Below, piece by piece: positions 1-9,860 of a stretch of 64,000 bases of DNA. A program made the position numbers and the translations under genes. Each line of letters starts with the position of its first letter. Positions within the stretch are counted from its first letter, which is position 1. The notes below the pieces were generated by a model. That model did not search any database. It had not been told where the DNA came from and worked only from the letters and a program-made list of their open reading frames with translations. Where the stretch lies: contig NZ_CP024866.1 of assembly GCF_004136015.1 (NCBI RefSeq), forward strand, positions 4,816,513 through 4,880,512, read 5' to 3'. Source of the stretch: Pseudomonas sp. ACM7. GTDB lineage: Bacteria > Pseudomonadota > Gammaproteobacteria > Pseudomonadales > Pseudomonadaceae.

Positions 1-423
1 GGCGCATTGCGCATGGGCCTGATCAAGGATCTGGACGAAGCGGCCAAGCGTCAGCACACGCCTAAGGTTGCCTTTGTGGCCAAGCCTGCGGACTACGTTG
101 CTTCGAGTGGTAAAGCGATTGCGGCGGGTGATGTCGATCTGCTGGTGCGGGCGCTGTCCATGGGCAAATTGCACCACGCGATGATGGGCACGGCGGCGGT
201 GGCCATCGGTACTGCCGCGGCGATTTCCGGCACGCTGGTGAACCTCGCAGCGGGTGGTATCGAACGCAATGCCGTGCGCTTTGGGCATCCGTCCGGCACG
301 TTGCGCGTGGGTGCTGAGGCGAGCCAGGTGAACGGCGAGTGGACCGTGAACAAAGCCATCATGAGCCGCAGTGCGCGGGTGTTGATGGAAGGCTTTGTCC
401 GTATTCCGGGCGACTCTTTCTAA
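1..423 (+). CDS. prpF: 2-methylaconitate cis-trans isomerase PrpF, C-terminal part (gene starts before the window)
   Basis: The reading frame is open from base 1 and ends with TAA at 421-423, so only about the last 140 residues are present. The tail contains glycine/alanine-rich segments, GTAAAISGTLVNLAAGG and VRFGHPSGTLRVGAEA, characteristic of PrpF proteins (diaminopimelate-epimerase fold). PrpF isomerises the 2-methylaconitate made by AcnD in the methylcitrate cycle, which turns propionyl-CoA into pyruvate and succinate. The next gene is prpD, as expected for a prp operon. Identification rests on the partial sequence and the neighbour. Confidence 0.9.
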   Translation, partial: GALRMGLIKDLDEAAKRQHTPKVAFVAKPADYVASSGKAIAAGDVDLLVRALSMGKLHHAMMGTAAVAIGTAAAISGTLVNLAAGGIERNAVRFGHPSGTLRVGAEASQVNGEWTVNKAIMSRSARVLMEGFVRIPGDSF

Positions 424-437
424 CCGACACATACCTT

Positions 438-520
438 GTAGGAGCTGCCGAAGGCTGCGATCTTTTGATCTTGCCTATTAAAAGCAATATCAAAAGATCG
501 CAGCCTTCGGCAGCTCCTAC
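438..520. repeat. REP doublet (type A) between prpF and prpD
   Basis: Two inverted arms, GTAGGAGCTGCCGAAGGCTG followed by CGATCTTTTGAT, face each other around a short loop and can fold into one long hairpin. T-runs lie inside both arms, so it could terminate or attenuate transcription on either strand. The same arm recurs at 2123, 20535, 23765, 26903, 32748 and 62351. Confidence 0.9.
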
Positions 521-615
521 ATTTGATCCCGTTGCCAAAATAAGAAAGCAGTAACCCGCTGAGTTTGCCCTGAACCGAGGTCCCATTAACGAACCACTTC
601 AAGAGTGAATCGAAC

Positions 616-2100
616 ATGAGCACCAACGTCGACCTGAACAACCGCCCCGACTACGACACGGTCCTGCAGGACATTGCCGACTACGTCCTCAACTTCAAGA
701 TCCAATCCGTCGAAGCCCTCGACACCGCCCGCAACTGCCTGATGGACACGTTGGGCTGTGGCCTGCTGGCCCTGCGCTTTCCCGAATGCACCAAACACCT
801 TGGCCCCATGGTGGAAGGCACCGTCGTCCCGTTCGGCGCGCGCGTCCCCGGCACCAGTTATCGCCTCGACCCGGTCAAGGCAGCGTGGGACATTGGCTGC
901 ATCGTTCGCTGGCTCGATTACAACGACACCTGGCTCGCCGCCGAATGGGGCCATCCGTCCGATAACCTCGGCGGCATTCTCGCGGTGGCCGATCATCTTT
1001 CGCAAAAACGCGTGGCCAATGGCGACGCGCCGCTGACCGTTCGCGTGGTACTCGAAGCCATGATCATGGCTCACGAAATCCAGGGCGTGATCGCGCTGGA
1101 AAACTCATTCAATCGCGTAGGCCTTGATCACGTCATCCTGGTGAAAGTCGCCTCGACTGCTGTCACCGCCAAGCTGATGGGCGCCAATCGAGAGCAACTG
1201 TTGTCCGCGTTGTCTCACGCCTTCGCCGACGGACAGGCGCTGCGCACTTACCGTCATGCACCCAATGCCGGGTCACGAAAATCCTGGGCCGCAGGCGACG
1301 CGTCCAGCCGTGGCGTGCGTCTGGCGGACATCGCAATGCGTGGCGAGATGGGCATCCCCGGCGTACTGACCGCCAAACAGTGGGGCTTCTACGACGTGCT
1401 GTTCAGCCACACCAACAACGACCTGGCGCTCAAGCCCGAAGACAAGCGCGCGTTCAGCTTCTCCCAACCATACGGCAGCTACGTGATGGAAAACGTGCTG
1501 TTCAAAATCAGCTTCCCTGCCGAATTCCACGCGCAAACGGCCTGCGAAGCGGCCGTGACGTTGCACCCGCACGTCAGAAATCGCCTGCACGAAATCGACA
1601 AAATCGTCATCACCACCCACGAATCGGCGATCCGCATCATCTCCAAGGTCGGCCCGCTGGCCAATGCTGCGGACCGTGACCATTGCATCCAGTACATGAC
1701 GGCCGTGCCGCTGGTGTTCGGCAATCTGGTGGCCGAGCAGTACGAGGATGACTTCCACGCGGCGCACCCGATCATCGACGTGCTGCGCGAAAAAATGGTC
1801 ATCGTCGAAGACCCACGCTACACCCGCGAATACCTGGAGGCTGATAAGCGCTCCATCGCCAATGCAATACAAGTGTTCTTCAAGGATGGCTCCAGCACCG
1901 AGAACGTGTTGGTGGAGTACCCGATCGGCCATCGCCGTCGCCGCACCGACGGCATTGCGCTGCTGGAAGACAAGTTCAAGGCCAACCTGGCGACCCGCTT
2001 CAACGCCCAACGCAGCGCCGAGATTTTTGCGTTGTGCAAGGATCAGGCTGCGCTTGAGGCGACACCGGTGAACCGGTTTGTCGACCTGTTCGTCATTTGA
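616..2100 (+). CDS. prpD: 2-methylcitrate dehydratase PrpD
   Basis: This 494-residue protein matches PrpD of the MmgE/PrpD family over full length. Visible family features are the N-terminal helical segment with [17 protein letters not shown], the motif [20 protein letters not shown] near residue 105, and [20 protein letters not shown] near residue 215. It dehydrates 2-methylcitrate in the cytoplasmic methylcitrate cycle. In operons with acnD and prpF it is partly redundant with the AcnD/PrpF route. It follows prpF after a 192-bp gap that holds a REP doublet, so it may be cotranscribed at reduced level or have its own promoter. The ATG at 616 is preceded by CAAGAGTGAATCGAAC, a weak ribosome site. 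Confidence 0.95.
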   Translation: MSTNVDLNNRPDYDTVLQDIADYVLNFKIQSVEALDTARNCLMDTLGCGLLALRFPECTKHLGPMVEGTVVPFGARVPGTSYRLDPVKAAWDIGCIVRWLDYNDTWLAAEWGHPSDNLGGILAVADHLSQKRVANGDAPLTVRVVLEAMIMAHEIQGVIALENSFNRVGLDHVILVKVASTAVTAKLMGANREQLLSALSHAFADGQALRTYRHAPNAGSRKSWAAGDASSRGVRLADIAMRGEMGIPGVLTAKQWGFYDVLFSHTNNDLALKPEDKRAFSFSQPYGSYVMENVLFKISFPAEFHAQTACEAAVTLHPHVRNRLHEIDKIVITTHESAIRIISKVGPLANAADRDHCIQYMTAVPLVFGNLVAEQYEDDFHAAHPIIDVLREKMVIVEDPRYTREYLEADKRSIANAIQVFFKDGSSTENVLVEYPIGHRRRRTDGIALLEDKFKANLATRFNAQRSAEIFALCKDQAALEATPVNRFVDLFVI

Positions 2101-2122
2101 TCGGATAAACACCAATCCCCCC

Positions 2123-2202
2123 GGAGCTGCCGAAGGCTGCGATCTTTTGATCTTCGCTTTTAAAAGCAGAATCAAGAGATCGCAGCCTTCGGCAGCTCCT
2201 AC
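2123..2202. repeat. REP doublet (type A) between convergent prpD and an EamA gene
   Basis: Inverted arms GGAGCTGCCGAAGGCTGCGA and their complement surround a short centre. It lies between two convergent stop codons, 22 nt after prpD and 13 nt before the EamA stop, where it can act as a bidirectional terminator. One arm has AAGAGATCGC where most copies have AAAAGATCGC. Confidence 0.9.
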
Positions 2203-2214
2203 GCGTGCCCGTGT

Positions 2215-3147
2215 TTATCCGTTGAGCCATTTTTCGATGGGCAATTTGGTGATCGCAAACCCCGTCAGCAAAATCGCCGAGTACATCATCAGTTCCCGGG
2301 ACAAGGTTTGCCCCTCGTACCAGGCACCGATGATCACCGCGAACACCGGAAAAATGATGAACACAAACGACAGAATGATCGGGCTCAGCCGCTTGAGTAG
2401 CAGGAAGTAAACGATAAACCCGCCCACCGACGCCACCAGCCCCAGATAGAGCAGGGCGCTCCACGAACGCGCGGTGATGGCATCGAACACCGGTGCTTCG
2501 ACATTCAATCCGGCGACAAACAGCATCAGCCCGGCAATGCCAATCGGCAGCGTGTTGTAGGTAATTACGCTGATCGCCGTACCGTGTTTTTTCGTCACCA
2601 CGTAACACAGCGCATGCATCACCGCGGCGCAGAGGATCGCCAATACCCCAAACATTTCGGCATGGTCCAGATGCAGCCCTTGGCTGCGGATGATCATGAA
2701 CAGGCTGCCGAAACCGATGGCGATGCCTAGCATTTGCGAGGGGTAGACTTTCTCCCGCAGAAACAGCGCGGAAAACAGCAGGATGAACACCGGCATGCAG
2801 CTGAACAGCAGCGCCGTCAGGCCGGACGAAACGTGCATCTCGCCGTAGTTGAGCAAGTAATACGGCAGGCTGAAATACGTCAACGTGACGAAGACAAAGA
2901 ACCAGCGACTTTCTCTGGGAAACAACAATGGTTCACGACGGATCAGGGCGAAGCCGAGAAATAGCGGGAAGGCGATGAGGAACCGCAGGCCGGCGGCGGT
3001 CAGTGGCGGCACGCTTTCAACGGCAATCTTGATCCCCAGCCACGTGGTGCCCCAGCTCAGGCACACGATCAGGAACAGCACGCTGGTGACCAAGGCGGCG
3101 AGCCAGGGTTTTGCGGTACATGAAGGTGCACTGACGGCAATGGACAT
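2215..3147 (-). CDS. EamA/DMT-family inner-membrane transporter
   Basis: About ten hydrophobic segments in two EamA repeats (roughly residues 15-150 and 160-300) identify a drug/metabolite transporter, usually an exporter of amino acids or other small metabolites. LVSWGTTWLGIKI-like sequence near residue 30 (SWGTTWLGIKIA) and the second-half SVGGFIVYFLLLKRL are family-like. I chose ATG at 3147 because AAAGGAG precedes it by a 7-nt spacer; an upstream extension to 3219 has no such site. It is divergent from the MocR regulator at 3240, and this pairing usually means the regulator controls the exporter. The substrate cannot be read from sequence. Confidence 0.87.
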   Translation of the reverse strand: MSIAVSAPSCTAKPWLAALVTSVLFLIVCLSWGTTWLGIKIAVESVPPLTAAGLRFLIAFPLFLGFALIRREPLLFPRESRWFFVFVTLTYFSLPYYLLNYGEMHVSSGLTALLFSCMPVFILLFSALFLREKVYPSQMLGIAIGFGSLFMIIRSQGLHLDHAEMFGVLAILCAAVMHALCYVVTKKHGTAISVITYNTLPIGIAGLMLFVAGLNVEAPVFDAITARSWSALLYLGLVASVGGFIVYFLLLKRLSPIILSFVFIIFPVFAVIIGAWYEGQTLSRELMMYSAILLTGFAITKLPIEKWLNG

Positions 3148-3239
3148 GAGCGAGCTCCTTTTATGTTCGGAATTGACCTTCATCTGCAAAAGGTCTATCC
3201 CTGATTGAACCTGTTTCAAGCACGCTATTCGGGGCTGGA

Positions 3240-4649
3240 ATGACTGTCAAAACAAGTATTGCCATGGTGTCAATCCTGCGCGACGGCCTGGCGAACGGTC
3301 TGGGGGTGAAATACAAACGCCTCGCCGACGCGATCGAAAAAGGCATCGCTGAAGGGCTGATCGAGCCAGGCTGCAAATTGCCACCTCATCGGTTGCTGGC
3401 GGATAGCCTCGGCGTGACCATCGGTACCGTCAGCCGCGCTTACGGTGAACTCGAACGTGTGGGATTGGTGGTCGCGCGGGTGGGCGACGGCACGTATGTA
3501 CGTCAGCGCGGAATGGAACGACCGCGGGATGGTGGCTTTCGCAATGTCAGCGATGAACCGCGGGCGTTTTTTGACATGAGCCGCAATCAACCGATTCCGG
3601 GGCAGGAAGCGCTTTTTTTAAGTCAGAGCCTGCAAGCGTTGTCCCTTGATCCTGAGGCGTTGCAACACATCAGCGGCTACACCGCCGATGTCGGTTTGCC
3701 GCGCTATCGTGCGGCGGGCGCGCACTGGCTCAAGCATAAAGAGTTTGTCCCGAGCGCCGAGCATATCGTTTGCGTGAACGGCGGCCAGCACGGTCTGTTG
3801 TGTGCCTTGATGGGGTTGCTCAAGGCGGGCGATACGTTGGTGACGGAGCACATGACCTACCCGGGGTTGATCAGCGTCGCACGCCAGCTCGGGATAAAAC
3901 TGATCGGCGTCGGGATGGATGATGAAGGACTGATGCCCGATGCCCTGGCGGAGGTTTGCCGCAACCATCGAGTGTCGGCGCTGTATTGCACACCGACGAT
4001 CCAGAATCCTACGGCTGCAGTGATGTCCGTCGCACGGCGCGAGGCGATTGCAGAGGTCTGTCGGCAGCACAATCTGTTGATCTTTGAAGACGAAGCCCAC
4101 GCGGTATTGGCTCAACAGCGGCCGTTACCCTTGAGCCATTTCGCCCCGGAGCGCTCAGTGCTGATCGGCAGCCTGAGCAAGGCGGTTTCGGCGGGTTTGC
4201 GAGTCGGTTACCTGCATGCGCCGCAACCGTTGATCGGACGCTTGAGCGCAGCGGTGCGCGGGACGTGCTGGATGGCCAGCCCGTTGTCGCTGGAGGTGGC
4301 GAGTCTGTGGATAGAAAACGGCATTGCCGAGCAGTTGCTGGGCCAGCAGATTGCCGAGATCGGTCGGCGCAAGGCGTTGGTGAGTGGTGTGCTGGAGGGT
4401 TTGGCGTACAAAACCCATTCCCATAGCCCGCACTTCTGGGTCGAGGTGCCAGAGCCGTGGCGGGCTTCGCAGATTTCTGAGGAGCTTAAGGAAAAAAATT
4501 ATCTGGTGGCTACTGCCGAGATGTTTGCGGTCGGGCATGGGGCGGTGCCGCAGTTCATCAGGGCGAGTGTTTGTAATTCGGCGGGGGATGATCGGTTGTT
4601 GCTGGGTGGGTTTGACGCATTGGCGGCAGCATTGGCAGAGACCATGTAA
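3240..4649 (+). CDS. MocR-type regulator: GntR winged helix fused to an aminotransferase-like PLP domain
   Basis: The 469-residue protein has an N-terminal winged helix (about residues 20-85, with LPPHRLLADSLGVTIGTVSR and GDGTYVRQRG) and a fold-type I aminotransferase domain from about residue 110. The probable PLP lysine lies in IGSLSKAVSAGLRVGYL; FEDEAHAVL supplies the acidic residue that contacts the cofactor ring. MocR proteins regulate transcription in response to PLP or an amino-acid adduct rather than acting as enzymes. The divergent EamA exporter at 2215-3147 is its likely target. ATG 3240 gives the longest form; ATG 3264 is a possible alternative. Confidence 0.9.
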   Translation: MTVKTSIAMVSILRDGLANGLGVKYKRLADAIEKGIAEGLIEPGCKLPPHRLLADSLGVTIGTVSRAYGELERVGLVVARVGDGTYVRQRGMERPRDGGFRNVSDEPRAFFDMSRNQPIPGQEALFLSQSLQALSLDPEALQHISGYTADVGLPRYRAAGAHWLKHKEFVPSAEHIVCVNGGQHGLLCALMGLLKAGDTLVTEHMTYPGLISVARQLGIKLIGVGMDDEGLMPDALAEVCRNHRVSALYCTPTIQNPTAAVMSVARREAIAEVCRQHNLLIFEDEAHAVLAQQRPLPLSHFAPERSVLIGSLSKAVSAGLRVGYLHAPQPLIGRLSAAVRGTCWMASPLSLEVASLWIENGIAEQLLGQQIAEIGRRKALVSGVLEGLAYKTHSHSPHFWVEVPEPWRASQISEELKEKNYLVATAEMFAVGHGAVPQFIRASVCNSAGDDRLLLGGFDALAAALAETM

Positions 4650-4656
4650 TCGTTCT

Positions 4657-4748
4657 TCGCGAGCAAGCTCGCTCCCACATTTGATCTTCAGTGAACACAG
4701 AGTTTGTGTTCGACATTGATCCCCCTGTGGGAGCGAGCTTGCTCGCGA
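4657..4748. repeat. REP doublet (type C) between convergent genes
   Basis: Arms TTCGCGAGCAAGCTCGCTCC/CACA and TGTGGGAGCGAGCTTGCTCG/CGA are inverted around a centre that itself contains the inverted repeat GAACACAGAGTTTGTGTTC. It lies between the convergent 3' ends of the MocR gene and ppsR. This copy has GCTCGC where most type C copies have GCCCGC, and the change appears in both arms. Confidence 0.9.
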
Positions 4749-4773
4749 TAGCGGTGTTGTTGTCGCCGAAAAC

Positions 4774-5592
4774 CTACTTGAAGCGCCGCTCCACACCTTT
4801 CTCCACCAAAATCTTCGCGGAAATTTCTTCAACGGAGAAGTGCGTGGAATTGATGTGCGGAATGTTCTCGCGGCGGAACAGATTCTCCACCTCGCGCACT
4901 TCGAATTCGCACTGGGCGTAGCTCGAATAGCGGCTGTTGGGCTTGCGTTCGTTGCGGATCGCGGTGAGGCGATCCGGGTCGATGGTCAGGCCGAACAGCT
5001 TGTGCTGGTGGGCGCGCAGGGTGGCAGGCAGTTGCAGGCGCTCCATGTCGTCTTCGGTCAGCGGGTAGTTGGCCGCGCGGATGCCGAATTGCATGGCCAT
5101 GTACAGGCACGTCGGCGTCTTACCACAACGCGACACGCCCACTAGGATCAGGTCCGCCTTGTCGTAATAATGCGTGCGCGCACCGTCGTCGTTGTCGAGG
5201 GCGAAGTTCACCGCCTCGATCCGCTCCATGTAATTGGAGTTGCTGCCAATGGAGTGGGACTTGCCGACGGTGTAGGAAGAATGCTCGGTCAATTCCTGTT
5301 CAAGAGGCGCCAGGAAGGTCGAGAAAATGTCGATCATGAAACCATTGGACGTTGCGAGGATCTCACGGATGTCCTGATTGACAATGGTGTCGAAGATGAT
5401 CGGCCGAAAGCCGTCGGTTTCGGCGGCTTTGTTGATTTGTTGTACCATGGCCCGCGCTTTATCCACGTTGTCGATGTATGGCCGCGTGAATTTGCTAAAG
5501 GTAATGTTTTCGAACTGCGCCAGGAGGCTTTGGCCGAGGGTCTCGGCTGTGATGCCGGTGCCATCGGAAATAAAGAAAGCAGATCGTTTCAT
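4774..5592 (-). CDS. ppsR: Phosphoenolpyruvate synthase regulatory protein (PEP synthetase kinase/phosphorylase)
   Basis: This roughly 272-residue protein belongs to the PSRP (DUF299) family. The N-terminal [19 protein letters not shown] and the nucleotide-binding loop [15 protein letters not shown] (about residues 153-167) are diagnostic. The family inactivates PEP synthase by ADP-dependent phosphorylation and reactivates it by phosphate-dependent dephosphorylation. The target gene ppsA is divergent and immediately adjacent. I prefer ATG 5592 (MKRSAFFIS) with AAGG just upstream; a GTG two codons earlier at 5598 is also possible. Confidence 0.95.
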   Translation of the reverse strand: MKRSAFFISDGTGITAETLGQSLLAQFENITFSKFTRPYIDNVDKARAMVQQINKAAETDGFRPIIFDTIVNQDIREILATSNGFMIDIFSTFLAPLEQELTEHSSYTVGKSHSIGSNSNYMERIEAVNFALDNDDGARTHYYDKADLILVGVSRCGKTPTCLYMAMQFGIRAANYPLTEDDMERLQLPATLRAHQHKLFGLTIDPDRLTAIRNERKPNSRYSSYAQCEFEVREVENLFRRENIPHINSTHFSVEEISAKILVEKGVERRFK

Positions 5593-5766
5593 TTGCACCT
5601 TGGGCCTTAAGCTAGTGACGATTCTTGGATATAGTAGGCGCGATTTGCCGGCCGCCAGTGGCCCGCATTCTCACTTATTTTCCAGGTCCAGGCCATACAG
5701 CTGGCAAACGCTCTAATGAGCAGCCGGCTTCTGAGCTTTTCCAACACAGTTAGTGGAGAGATCACC

Positions 5767-8142
5767 TTGGTAGAGTACGTAGTTTCCCTCGATAAGCTCG
5801 GCGTCCATGATGTAGAGCACGTAGGGGGCAAGAACGCATCCCTGGGCGAGATGATCAGTAACCTTGCAGGTGCCGGTGTATCGGTGCCCGGTGGCTTCGC
5901 CACGACAGCTCAGGCTTATCGTGATTTTCTCGAGCTGAGCGGCCTGAACGATCAGATCCACGCCGCCCTCGACGCCCTGGACGTCGACGATGTCAATGCC
6001 CTGGCCAAGACCGGCGCCCAGATCCGTCAATGGATCATGGAAGCCGAATTCCCCGAGAAGCTCAACGCCGAGATCCGCATCGCGTTCGCCACGCTGTCGG
6101 CCGGCAACCCTGACATGGCCGTGGCCGTGCGCTCTTCCGCTACCGCCGAAGACCTGCCGGACGCTTCCTTCGCCGGTCAGCAGGAAACCTTCCTGAACAT
6201 CCGTGGTGTCGAAAACGTAATTCGCGCCGCCAAAGAGGTGTTCGCTTCGCTGTTTAACGACCGCGCGATTTCCTACCGCGTCCACCAGGGCTTCGACCAC
6301 AAGCTGGTAGCCCTGTCGGCCGGCGTGCAGCGCATGGTCCGCTCCGAAACCGGCACCGCCGGCGTGATGTTCACCCTCGATACCGAATCGGGCTTCCGTG
6401 ATGTGGTGTTCATCACCGGCGCCTACGGCTTGGGTGAAACCGTCGTACAAGGCGCGGTGAACCCGGATGAGTTCTACGTCCACAAAGGCACGCTGGCAGC
6501 CGGTCGTCCGGCCATCCTGCGTCGCAACCTGGGCAGCAAAGCCATCAAGATGATCTACGGCGAAGTGGCCACGGCCGGTAAATCGGTCAAGACCATCGAC
6601 GTGGATAAGGCTGATCGCGCACGTTTCTGCCTGAGCGACGCCGAAGTCAGCGAACTGGCCAAGCAAGCAATGATCATCGAGAAGCACTACAAGTGCCCGA
6701 TGGACATCGAATGGGCCAAAGACGGCGACGACGGCAAGCTCTACATCGTTCAGGCCCGTCCTGAAACCGTGAAGAGCCGTACCTCGGCCAACGTCATGGA
6801 ACGCTACCTGTTGAAAGAAACCGGCACCGTGCTGGTTGAAGGTCGCGCCATCGGCCAGCGTATCGGCGCCGGCAAGGTCCGCATCATCAAGGACGTGTCC
6901 GAGATGGACAAAGTCCAGCCAGGCGACGTACTGGTCTCCGACATGACCGACCCGGACTGGGAACCGGTCATGAAGCGCGCCAGCGCCATCGTCACCAACC
7001 GTGGCGGTCGTACCTGCCACGCGGCAATCATCGCTCGTGAGCTGGGCATTCCGGCCGTGGTCGGTTGCGGCAACGCTACCCAGCTGTTGAAAGACGGCCA
7101 GGGCGTGACCGTTTCCTGCGCTGAAGGCGACACCGGTTACATCTTCGAAGGCGAACTGGGCTTCGATATCAAGAAAAACTCCGTCGATGCCATGCCGGAT
7201 CTGCCGTTCAAGATCATGATGAACGTCGGCAACCCGGACCGCGCCTTCGATTTCGCGCAACTGCCGAACGCCGGTGTGGGCCTGGCCCGTCTGGAGTTCA
7301 TCATCAACCGCATGATCGGTGTTCACCCCAAAGCGCTGTTGAACTACGACGGTCTGCCGCAGGACATCAAGGACAGCGTCGACAAGCGCATCGCCGGTTA
7401 CGACGATCCGGTTGGCTTCTATGTCGACAAACTGGTTGAAGGCATCAGCACCCTGGCCGCTGCGTTCACCCCGAAAAAGGTCATCGTGCGTCTGTCGGAC
7501 TTCAAGTCCAACGAATACGCCAACCTGATCGGCGGCAAGCTCTACGAGCCGGAAGAGGAAAACCCGATGCTGGGCTTCCGCGGTGCTTCGCGTTACATCA
7601 GCGAAGCGTTCCGTGACTGCTTCGAACTCGAGTGCCGCGCCCTCAAGCGTGTGCGCAACGAGATGGGCCTGACCAACGTTGAAATCATGGTGCCATTCGT
7701 CCGTACATTGGGCGAAGCTAGCCAAGTGATCGATCTGTTGGCCGAGAATGGCCTGGCCCGCGGCGAGAATGGTCTGCGCATCATCATGATGTGCGAGCTG
7801 CCGTCCAACGCGATCCTTGCCGAAGAGTTCCTCGAATTCTTCGACGGCTTCTCTATCGGTTCCAACGACCTGACCCAGCTGACGCTGGGCCTGGATCGTG
7901 ACTCCGGGATCATCGCGCACCTGTTTGACGAGCGTAATCCGGCGGTCAAGAAGCTGCTGGCCAACGCGATTCAGGCCTGCAACAAGGCTGGCAAGTACAT
8001 CGGCATTTGCGGTCAGGGCCCTTCGGACCACCCTGATCTGGCCAAATGGCTGATGGAGCAGGGCATCGAAAGCGTTTCGTTGAACCCCGATTCCGTGCTG
8101 GAAACCTGGTTCTTCCTGGCTGAAGGTCAAGCTTCGGCTTGA
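5767..8142 (+). CDS. ppsA: Phosphoenolpyruvate synthase (pyruvate, water dikinase)
   Basis: PEP synthase converts pyruvate, ATP and water to PEP, AMP and phosphate for gluconeogenesis. The 791-residue protein has the N-terminal ATP-grasp domain ([10 protein letters not shown] at the start, [20 protein letters not shown] near 115-135), the swivelling phosphohistidine domain with [15 protein letters not shown] (catalytic His near 420) and the C-terminal TIM barrel with [12 protein letters not shown] (catalytic Cys near 750). The start is an unusual TTG at 5767 giving [16 protein letters not shown] lies 8 nt upstream. An in-frame start at 5716 would add 17 residues foreign to the family. It is divergent from its regulator ppsR. 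Confidence 0.96.
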   Translation: MVEYVVSLDKLGVHDVEHVGGKNASLGEMISNLAGAGVSVPGGFATTAQAYRDFLELSGLNDQIHAALDALDVDDVNALAKTGAQIRQWIMEAEFPEKLNAEIRIAFATLSAGNPDMAVAVRSSATAEDLPDASFAGQQETFLNIRGVENVIRAAKEVFASLFNDRAISYRVHQGFDHKLVALSAGVQRMVRSETGTAGVMFTLDTESGFRDVVFITGAYGLGETVVQGAVNPDEFYVHKGTLAAGRPAILRRNLGSKAIKMIYGEVATAGKSVKTIDVDKADRARFCLSDAEVSELAKQAMIIEKHYKCPMDIEWAKDGDDGKLYIVQARPETVKSRTSANVMERYLLKETGTVLVEGRAIGQRIGAGKVRIIKDVSEMDKVQPGDVLVSDMTDPDWEPVMKRASAIVTNRGGRTCHAAIIARELGIPAVVGCGNATQLLKDGQGVTVSCAEGDTGYIFEGELGFDIKKNSVDAMPDLPFKIMMNVGNPDRAFDFAQLPNAGVGLARLEFIINRMIGVHPKALLNYDGLPQDIKDSVDKRIAGYDDPVGFYVDKLVEGISTLAAAFTPKKVIVRLSDFKSNEYANLIGGKLYEPEEENPMLGFRGASRYISEAFRDCFELECRALKRVRNEMGLTNVEIMVPFVRTLGEASQVIDLLAENGLARGENGLRIIMMCELPSNAILAEEFLEFFDGFSIGSNDLTQLTLGLDRDSGIIAHLFDERNPAVKKLLANAIQACNKAGKYIGICGQGPSDHPDLAKWLMEQGIESVSLNPDSVLETWFFLAEGQASA

Positions 8143-8151
8143 TGTGAATGA

Positions 8152-8220
8152 AGCCTCGGTCATGTGGCCGAGGCTTTAAGAATCAAGTAGGGCGGGCTCC
8201 TCTGGAAGCCGCCCTTTTTT
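8152..8220 (+). terminator. Tandem intrinsic terminators after ppsA
   Basis: The first hairpin pairs AGCCTCGG (8152-8159) with CCGAGGCT (8168-8175) and ends in TTT. The second pairs GGGCGG (8190-8195) with CCGCCC (8209-8214) and is followed by six T. The second T-run abuts the next gene's start, so most ppsA transcripts should end before it. Confidence 0.85.
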
Positions 8221-8233
8221 GTGCAAGAGCATT

Positions 8234-9223
8234 ATGCAAAGCAGCAGCAACCTATTTCCTGTCGCCCTGATCAGCGCCGAGCGGCGCGGCGATCTGAGCG
8301 AAGACGTCTATCGTCTGAAACCCGGCAACAGCCCTGACGGCACCGTCGAACTGGCTGTGACGCGCCTGGGCATGGCGGATGGCTCAGACGCGCGTGGCGT
8401 TCCGGTTATTTTGCTTCACGGCAGCTTTTCCAATCGCCGGTTCTGGTTTTCCCCGAAGGGGCTTGGACTGGGCGCCTATCTGACGCGTCTGGGATTCGAT
8501 GTATGGATTCCCGAAATGCGTGGCCACGGCCTGTCCCAGCGTAACCAGAACTACCGCAAGAACCGCGTCGCCGACTACGCCCGTTACGATTTGCCGGCCA
8601 TTGGCGCGTTCGTGCGCGAGCAGAGCGGCCAGATCCCGCACTGGATCGGTCACTCGCTGGGCGGGATTACCCTGGCGGCGGCGCTGGGTGGTGAGTACAT
8701 CGGCGAGCCGGTGGTGGCCTCTGCGGCGTTTTTCGGTACGCAAGTCAGCCGCACCTACTGGCCGCTGAAGATTCCACCGGTGGAGTGGAGCGGGCGCTTC
8801 ATTCTCAAACGTTTTGCCCAGCTGTCCGGTTCACGGCTCAAGCGCGGTCCGGAGGACGAGCCCATTGGCCTGGCCCTGGAAAGCATGCGCTGGTATGGCC
8901 TGTTCGGGCGCTTCGGCGATGCCGACAAGGATTGGTGGGCCGGATTGGCCGACGTTCAGTTACCGGTATTGGCCGTGAGTGCCGCAGGTGACCATCAGGA
9001 CCCGACCTGGGCTTGTCGCAAGCTGTTCGATCAGGTGGGTTCCGAGCATAAGCAATTCATCAGCCTGGGTCGTGAGCAGGGTTTCGCGGATAATTTCGGT
9101 CACGTTGAAATGCTGGTCAGCAAAGCCGCGCAGGTTGAAGTCTGGCCGTTGGTGGCGCGCTGGTTGGCAGATCAGCAAACGCCATTGCTGGGTGAAAAAC
9201 CGGATCTGGCTGCGGCGGTCTGA
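8234..9223 (+). CDS. Alpha/beta-fold hydrolase
   Basis: The 329-residue product has an alpha/beta hydrolase core. The oxyanion region is VILLHGSFSNRRFW, the nucleophile elbow is WIGHSLGGI (Ser near residue 140), and a late FGHVEMLVSK supplies a plausible catalytic His. The lid region after residue 170 is variable. The substrate is unknown. I use ATG 8234 (MQSSSNLFPV); the frame also has a TTG at 8219 inside the preceding terminator, which is unlikely. It lies between ppsA and rraA. Confidence 0.85.
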   Translation: MQSSSNLFPVALISAERRGDLSEDVYRLKPGNSPDGTVELAVTRLGMADGSDARGVPVILLHGSFSNRRFWFSPKGLGLGAYLTRLGFDVWIPEMRGHGLSQRNQNYRKNRVADYARYDLPAIGAFVREQSGQIPHWIGHSLGGITLAAALGGEYIGEPVVASAAFFGTQVSRTYWPLKIPPVEWSGRFILKRFAQLSGSRLKRGPEDEPIGLALESMRWYGLFGRFGDADKDWWAGLADVQLPVLAVSAAGDHQDPTWACRKLFDQVGSEHKQFISLGREQGFADNFGHVEMLVSKAAQVEVWPLVARWLADQQTPLLGEKPDLAAAV

Positions 9224-9344
9224 GCCTGATGCTCTAACAAGGGCATTTCGCTCTGTTCGGCTTGCGGCTAAGATATGACGCATTGAGCTGTTCTGGTCAC
9301 GTTTCGACACCCTCGATTGTCTTCCTCTTTACAGGAGTTTCTCG

Positions 9345-9836
9345 ATGAATCATTACCTCACGCCTGACCTGTGCGACGCCTATCCGGAGCTGGTGCAGGT
9401 GCTGGAACCGATGTTCAGCAATTTCGGTGGCCGTGATTCTTTCGGCGGGGAAATCGTGACCATCAAGTGCTTCGAAGATAACTCGCTGGTCAAGGAACAA
9501 GCCGAGCTCAAGGGCAATGGCAAGGTGTTGGTGGTCGACGGTGGCGGTTCCCTGCGTCGTGCGCTGCTGGGCGACATGATCGCCGAGAAAGCCGCGAAAA
9601 ATGGTTGGGAAGGGCTGGTGATCTACGGTTGCATCCGCGACGTCGACGTCATCGCGCAAACCGATTTGGGGGTTCAGGCCCTGGCCAGCCACCCGATGAA
9701 AACCGACAAGCGTGGCATCGGCGATCTCAACGTAGCGGTGACCTTTGCCGGCGTGACGTTCCATCCTGGCCATTACATCTATGCGGACAACAACGGCGTG
9801 ATCATCTCGCCAAGCCCGCTGAAAATGCCTGAATAA
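9345..9836 (+). CDS. rraA: RraA-family protein, ribonuclease E activity regulator-like
   Basis: The 163-residue protein matches RraA over its full length, with [18 protein letters not shown] at the start, [20 protein letters not shown] near residue 65 and [10 protein letters not shown] near residue 95. In E. coli RraA trimers bind the C-terminal part of RNase E and slow RNA decay. Many close homologues instead have 4-hydroxy-4-methyl-2-oxoglutarate or oxaloacetate aldolase activity, which the conserved Gly/Arg/Asp set here would also allow. CAGGAG lies 8 nt before the ATG. Confidence 0.88.
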   Translation: MNHYLTPDLCDAYPELVQVLEPMFSNFGGRDSFGGEIVTIKCFEDNSLVKEQAELKGNGKVLVVDGGGSLRRALLGDMIAEKAAKNGWEGLVIYGCIRDVDVIAQTDLGVQALASHPMKTDKRGIGDLNVAVTFAGVTFHPGHYIYADNNGVIISPSPLKMPE

Positions 9837-9860
9837 ACAGAAACCAACAAAGGGATGCGG

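Noticed and set aside
5713..8163. 816-codon open frame on the minus strand opposite ppsA
   Set aside because: Its product has no family features and lies wholly antisense to a complete, motif-intact ppsA; GC-rich codon bias keeps the reverse frame open.
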